Assembly (NCBI GenBank): GCA_028279625.1
Contig: JANQNM010000079.1
Span: forward strand, 1 to 43,252
Reading direction: 5' to 3'
Origin: Candidatus Nitrosopumilus sp.
GTDB lineage: Archaea; Thermoproteota; Nitrososphaeria; Nitrososphaerales; Nitrosopumilaceae
DNA: 43,252 nt
Shown here: positions 38,474 to 43,252 of the stretch, piece by piece
How positions within the stretch are numbered: the first letter of the stretch is position 1
How the letters are laid out: each line of letters opens with the position of its first letter
Notes under the pieces: model-generated
The model's database searches: none
What the model saw: only the letters and a program-made list of their open reading frames with translations
Told to the model about the DNA's origin: nothing
Position numbers and translations under genes: made by a program

Positions 38474-39691
38474 ATGGAAAATAAGGTAAAATCAAGTTTA
38501 TTTTTACTAATTTTTTTCATAGCAACAACTCCAATACTATCATTTGCAGATGATTCTGAGATAACCATTGTTCCAGCAGCAGGTTCTGGCGCTCCCGGAT
38601 GTGAAAAAACTGCAGACAAGTGTTACATCCCATATGCAGCATCAATTGGAGTTGGCAGTACTGTAATTTTTTCAAACATTGACACTGCTGCTCATACGTT
38701 CACATCTGGAAACCCTGATGATGGTGCCAATGGGATATTTGATACGGGCATGGTGATGGCAGGAGGTTCGTTTTCTCTAACATTTGACAAAGAAGGAACC
38801 TACAACTATTTTTGCATGCTACATCCTTGGATGACAGGAGTCATTCTTGTTGATGACAACTATTCTCAAAAGCCAAAGTATTCAGACATACATCTGTTCA
38901 CTGACAAGGAATCTTACACAGAAGGTGATACAATCAGGATATTTGGAACTGTGTCAAATAACTTGGGAATGGACATGAGTCTTGTCATAGAAAAACCAGG
39001 AGCAAAAATAATTGCAATTGAACAGCTTGACGTAAAACCAAACAACACATTTGAGACCCATATCAAAATCGGCAAGACATTTGATGTGGATGGTGTTTAC
39101 TCTATCAAAGTGCAATATGGTTCTGAAAATGCAGACTTGGTTGCATTTGAATTTCATCAACTAACCAGAGATACCGTGCCACCGTTGTTGCTTGTACCAT
39201 CTGACATGCTAATTGAGACACTTGATCAAAAAGGAGTGATAGTAGAGTATTCTGTAAAGGCAATAGATGATGTTGACGGAGTATTGGAATCATTTTGCAA
39301 TCCCTCATCTGGAAGCATGTTTCCAGTCGGAGATACAATGGTAACTTGTCAGACATTTGACAATTCTGGCAATGACGCATACAAGTCATTTAGAGTCACA
39401 GTCCAACTTGATGTATCATCTCCTATAATTCCTGACTGGATAAAGGAGGTTTCAGGATTTTGGTGTAATGATGAAATCAATGATGACTCTTTTGTAGAGG
39501 CAATACAGTACCTGATTGAAAATAACGTGATTCATGTGCCTTTGGATTATAATTCAAGCACAAAATCCTCTCAAATTATTCCTGATTGGATAAAAAACAA
39601 TGCATGCTGGTGGTCTGAAAATTTGATCTCAGATGATGACTTTGCCTCTGGACTGGAATATCTGGTAAGACAGGGCATAATTTCTGTGTAA
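38474..39691 (+). CDS. Secreted cupredoxin (plastocyanin-like) plus HYR-like domain
   Basis: Signal peptide; AAHTFTSGNPDDG...GTYNYFCMLHPWMTGVILV copper site; TVPPLLLVPSDMLIETLDQKGVIVEYSVKAIDDVDG. Confidence 0.88.
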   Translation: MENKVKSSLFLLIFFIATTPILSFADDSEITIVPAAGSGAPGCEKTADKCYIPYAASIGVGSTVIFSNIDTAAHTFTSGNPDDGANGIFDTGMVMAGGSFSLTFDKEGTYNYFCMLHPWMTGVILVDDNYSQKPKYSDIHLFTDKESYTEGDTIRIFGTVSNNLGMDMSLVIEKPGAKIIAIEQLDVKPNNTFETHIKIGKTFDVDGVYSIKVQYGSENADLVAFEFHQLTRDTVPPLLLVPSDMLIETLDQKGVIVEYSVKAIDDVDGVLESFCNPSSGSMFPVGDTMVTCQTFDNSGNDAYKSFRVTVQLDVSSPIIPDWIKEVSGFWCNDEINDDSFVEAIQYLIENNVIHVPLDYNSSTKSSQIIPDWIKNNACWWSENLISDDDFASGLEYLVRQGIISV

Positions 39692-39771
39692 ATCCTAGAT
39701 GTTTGTGCCTTACCATCTTTTTTAATCTTAATCAATGATACCAAATTTTGCATCTATTGAGATTTCTATTC

Positions 39772-39831
39772 TTGAAAAAAGATAGCGTAAGAATTTTTTA
39801 TAAATAAAAATAATTTATAAATTAATTCTTG
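39772..39831. repeat. 60-bp AT-rich box, copy 1
   Basis: TTGAAAAAAGATAGCGTAAGAATTTTTTATAAATAAAAATAATTTATAAATTAATTCTTG. Confidence 0.9.
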
Positions 39832-40175
39832 CTCATCGATGGGACCTAATGAAACAATGAATAGGCACAAATTCAAAGAATCATTTTCATTGATATGTCA
39901 TTGATAAGGTTAAATGAATCATTAATGGTTTTGCTCATGCCTAATCAGTTCATCATTAATGACCATTAACGAACTGAATTGCATCCCTTGTGGGATCGAG
40001 GCTAATTCAACTAAAATTCATTGATAATGGCATCAATGAATCATTAATACAACAATGAATAGGCACAAATTCAAAACATTATTTGCATCAATGAATCATT
40101 AATGAAGCATCTATTGAGATTCTTTTGCAAGCATACAAAAGATACAATGAATTTGTGCCTGTCAAAATTCCATCC

Positions 40176-40235
40176 TTGAAAAAAGATAAACTGAGAATTT
40201 TTTATAAATAAAAATAATTTATAAATTAATTCTTG
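40176..40235. repeat. 60-bp AT-rich box, copy 2
   Basis: TTGAAAAAAGATAAACTGAGAATTTTTTATAAATAAAAATAATTTATAAATTAATTCTTG; differs from copy 1 only in a short window after GATA. Confidence 0.9.
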
Positions 40236-40503
40236 TCCATAGATACAGTATCGATACAACCTTGCTTCGGCACAAATTATCACCCTTGCTGGTGTCGATA
40301 CTAAAAAGATAGGTAAGGTATGGGTAAGAGATGGTAAGATCTTAGCAGCTGTAGAATCAAGGCTAATTCGATTAAAGATGGCATATCTTGGCAAAACCTT
40401 GGTAAGGTATGACAAGATCTTACAAAAGATGCTGTATCCTTTGAGTATCTTCTTGTAAGGATAGAAAAGATAGAATGAATATGTGCGTACAAAAATTATA
40501 TCC

Positions 40504-40579
40504 TTGAAAAAAGATAGAGTGTGAATTTTTTATAAATTATTTCGGATTTTTTATAAATTAAATTTTTTATAAATAATTC
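40504..40579. repeat. AT-rich box, copy 3 (rearranged)
   Basis: TTGAAAAAAGATAGAGTGTGAATTTTTTATAAATTATTTCGGATTTTTTATAAATTAAATTTTTTATAAATAATTCTAG. Confidence 0.75.
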
Positions 40580-41916
40580 TAGTTTGTAACAATACTATTT
40601 GGTTTGTTTTTTGTGTATTCTATTTTATCAAAAATATCCTCAAAGTATTCTTTTAGGTATTCATCAACAATTGATTTCAAGTCTCCGTAACCTTTGTTGT
40701 CGTTCTCAAGCTTGACTTGCCTTTGCTCTAGGATCTTGATCTTTTCTTCTAGTTGCTTCTTTTCATTGTTCTCTTGTTCTTCTTTCTCTATTGCAGTCTT
40801 CAAACTTAGAGGCTTTCCGCATTTGGTGCAAAGTTTGGCATCATAGGAGTTTGGCAAATCACAAATTTTGCAGATTCTCGGCTTGTTGACCAAATCTTCT
40901 CCTTTGGCACTTGATATTCCATAGTGCTTGAACATGGCCTCCTCAACGTCAGAATTCATCATGTGCTCGTATCTTCCAGGCATCTTTGAACCTGATGACC
41001 ATCCGTATCTCTTCTTTTGTAATGACTCTGTTAGAAACATTCCTGTCTTTGTTGCACCAGTATGGCGGAATAGATTTGGCCAAACTCTTTTGTGGATTTG
41101 TGCAACATCGCAAATTCTCTGCAATCTCTTTCTCATTGCATGATATGACCAAGCTTGTCCAAATTTTTTCTCATCCATTGCAATCCATAGTGGTGATTCA
41201 GGATCAGAATTATTTGGATGCTTGTCAAAGTATGACGCCAAGTCTGGTACACATTCAATTACTCTGACTGGTCTTGGGCCTGTTTTACCATCAACTACAA
41301 TAACTGCTCCTCTGTCATCAAACTTTACATGTTTAATTTGACGACTCAGGATTTCTCCTGGTCTGCAAGCCAAATCTGAAAATGTGTGAACAAATGCTCT
41401 GTCTCTGAGATTCTCGCCACATGCTTTGAGCAATGAGTTCTTTTCAGCTTCTGTGATAAGCATATCTGCAGTAAGATTCTCTCTAGGTTTTCTGATTCTA
41501 ATCCAAGAAGTCTCTGTTGGATCCCCTACTTGTTTTTGGTCCCTTGAACCACGCTTCATCCATCTGTAGAAATTTTTTAGAATTTTTTTGTGGTCTGAAG
41601 TCGTGTTTGTTTCTTGTCCACCTTTGCTGAATTTCTTGTTAAAATTATACACTAATTCTTCAATATCTTCTTTGCCTGTATTTTCCCAATCTTTGTTTAG
41701 CATTCTTGAAAGAGAAAGTAAAGTTACAAGAATCTTTGAGCGTCTTGCATCAGATAATGATTCGTTTACCAAGACACGGTCAAATTTTTTGATTAATCTT
41801 ACATTATTTTCATTCAGGTCTTTTTGCATCAATGCAAAGGTTCTGGTGATGATTCTGTCATAGTTGTACAATCTGATCGAGTTTGAATTTGAGGCTGAAA
41901 TCTGCTGTTTTGACAT
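40579..41916 (-). CDS. Tyrosine recombinase/integrase with C-terminal zinc ribbon and coiled coil
   Basis: DLACRPGEILSRQIKHVKF, NLFRHTGATKTG, MPGRYEHM; CKICDLPNSYDAKLCTKCGKPL; next to tRNA-Glu. Confidence 0.9.
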   Translation of the reverse strand: MSKQQISASNSNSIRLYNYDRIITRTFALMQKDLNENNVRLIKKFDRVLVNESLSDARRSKILVTLLSLSRMLNKDWENTGKEDIEELVYNFNKKFSKGGQETNTTSDHKKILKNFYRWMKRGSRDQKQVGDPTETSWIRIRKPRENLTADMLITEAEKNSLLKACGENLRDRAFVHTFSDLACRPGEILSRQIKHVKFDDRGAVIVVDGKTGPRPVRVIECVPDLASYFDKHPNNSDPESPLWIAMDEKKFGQAWSYHAMRKRLQRICDVAQIHKRVWPNLFRHTGATKTGMFLTESLQKKRYGWSSGSKMPGRYEHMMNSDVEEAMFKHYGISSAKGEDLVNKPRICKICDLPNSYDAKLCTKCGKPLSLKTAIEKEEQENNEKKQLEEKIKILEQRQVKLENDNKGYGDLKSIVDEYLKEYFEDIFDKIEYTKNKPNSIVTN

Positions 41917-41960
41917 TCTTGCATATAATAGACAAGGGGGGATTTAAACCAGAATGATAG

Positions 41961-42035
41961 TGCTCCCATCGGGATTTGAACCCGAGTCACTGCCTTGAGA
42001 GGGCAGTATGCTTAACCGGACTACACTATAGGAGC
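41961..42035 (-). tRNA. tRNA-Glu (CTC)
   Basis: Minus strand GCTCCTATAGTGTAGTCCGGTTAAGCATACTGCCCTCTCAAGGCAGTGACTCGGGTTCAAATCCCGATGGGAGCA; cloverleaf stems pair. Confidence 0.94.
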
Positions 42036-42103
42036 TTGATAAAAAACAAATCCAATCTCAATTTAAAGGAAATGTTTTGACTTTGCATCGTTTGTAAAAA
42101 TTT

Positions 42104-43030
42104 GTGAGTTTCTTCCTTTATAGAAAATTCACATTATTCAACTATGTGGATATTTACAAACTTATTGAAGAACAGAATTTAAGAAATTTTCCAATTGGAA
42201 TTGGTGGTTGCAAAAATTCTGATCATACTTTTGATTCATGTGGAACAGATATTGTTGTTTTTGATGAAACATCAGTTCCAAATAAGATCCTCAAAATTGA
42301 AAATGATTTTTTTGTAATTCACCATGCATCATTATCTGAAACAAATTCAAAAAAACTCCTGCAATATGACAATCTCCAGATTATTCAAGATGAATCTTGG
42401 GAATTACGTATGTTTTTATCAAAAATCAATGAAAAACGTTCTTCGTTATTTTCAGATTTTGCAAAAAATTGTTTAATTGAATCTCTTTTTTGCTGCCAAA
42501 AAACAAAAGAAGCAATTGAGAATTCAGATGTTTTTGCTCCCTGTTGGCAAAAATGTGCATCATACTATTTGGCAGATGCTATTTCTGCTCTGAATAATCA
42601 AAGACCTAGTCCTTCTCACATGTTAGATATGCTTAGAAAATTTGAAAAGAATTCAGTAAATGAGCATATCTCTGTTGCAACTCAAACAATAGGTATTGAG
42701 AGAGCTATTCCTACTTTGCTTGAACGCATGTTAAAATCTACAATTGGTTTTTCAGATTTGGTTGAAAAAAATAATCATTCCCAAATGATTCAAAAAAAAC
42801 ATGATTACTTTGTAAAAAATTCCATGTTATCTGATTGCTATTTTTACTTGGGATATATCAACAAAGAAAATTTTCTTAGAATCAAAGATACTCTAAATAG
42901 AAAACAAGATCTGTTTCATATCTTAAAGATTGCTTTTGATGTGGGGGCTGACTCAAATGATTTAATACTTCAATCTGAATCTGTAAAAAATTCAGTCAAT
43001 TCCATTCTGAAAATAATTTCCACTAAATAA
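42104..43030 (+). CDS. Hypothetical protein
   Basis: 308 aa intact ORF; several Cys (SLFCCQKTKE, APCWQKCASYY). Confidence 0.7.
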   Translation: MSFFLYRKFTLFNYVDIYKLIEEQNLRNFPIGIGGCKNSDHTFDSCGTDIVVFDETSVPNKILKIENDFFVIHHASLSETNSKKLLQYDNLQIIQDESWELRMFLSKINEKRSSLFSDFAKNCLIESLFCCQKTKEAIENSDVFAPCWQKCASYYLADAISALNNQRPSPSHMLDMLRKFEKNSVNEHISVATQTIGIERAIPTLLERMLKSTIGFSDLVEKNNHSQMIQKKHDYFVKNSMLSDCYFYLGYINKENFLRIKDTLNRKQDLFHILKIAFDVGADSNDLILQSESVKNSVNSILKIISTK

Positions 43031-43136
43031 TTTGTTGGAAAAAGTTTAGTACATTTTATTAAGATTCAAAAAGTTTGTAATAATTTTCTACATTCATGTA
43101 CTAACCTTTTAAAACAAGTAATTCTAAATGTACAAT

Positions 43137-43252
43137 ATGTCAGACGCAGCATGCGGTTGTGCAGCACAAGCAGAAAATAATACTGAATGTGATTGCGCAA
43201 TGCAAGGAGAATGTTACTGTGACGCTACATGTGATTGTAAAGCAGATCTTTG
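43137..43252 (+). CDS. Metallothionein-like Cys-rich protein, truncated by window end
   Basis: MSDAACGCAAQAENNTECDCAMQGECYCDATCDCKADL... Confidence 0.75.
   Translation, partial: MSDAACGCAAQAENNTECDCAMQGECYCDATCDCKADL

Larger units (their letters stand above)
8111..41978. mobile_element. Putative integrated element (~33.85 kb) at tRNA-Glu(CTC)
   Basis: Exact 18-bp direct repeats at both ends, integrase next to the intact tRNA, accessory gene content, dispersed repeats. Confidence 0.8.

Noticed and set aside
39770-40580. CRISPR array
   Set aside because: Only three long boxes at ~400/330-bp spacing with structured, self-repetitive intervals; no cas genes

Overview
The window is an AT-rich, Nitrosopumilus-type (Thaumarchaeota/Nitrososphaeria) chromosome segment. 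This rests on protein content: L10e, EndA, archaeal TBP, cupredoxins, UspA and small C2H2 proteins. Core-like genes occupy about 1-8070 (GT2 glycosyltransferase, coiled-coil protein, cation/H+ antiporter, tRNA-Gly, L10e, EndA, PLD-like protein) and 42036-43252. Between them lies what looks like a ~33.85 kb integrated element. A tyrosine recombinase (40579-41916) sits next to an intact tRNA-Glu(CTC) (41961-42035), and an exact 18-bp copy of the tRNA 3' end (TGCTCCCATCGGGATTTG) recurs at 8111-8128. The island carries an extra TBP, a PII-like protein, Vsr endonuclease, response regulator, DM13 protein, B12-binding radical SAM protein, a copper-handling cluster (thioredoxin-like, YHS, CopA-type ATPase, metallothionein-like, CcdA-like), a cupredoxin, and a block of unknown membrane/helical proteins. 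Least explained by known features are: (i) a tandem set of small secreted/membrane protein genes whose boundaries share GAAAATGAAAACTAGA, so each protein ends ...ENEN* while the next starts MKTR...; (ii) an ~0.85 kb non-coding array beside the integrase, with three copies of a ~60-bp AT-rich box separating two similarly built modules that each use a different 10-bp palindrome; (iii) three Cys-rich metallothionein-like mini-ORFs and several zinc-finger mini-ORFs absent from the ORF track; (iv) dispersed intergenic repeats within the island. All calls were made by eye; no database search was run.
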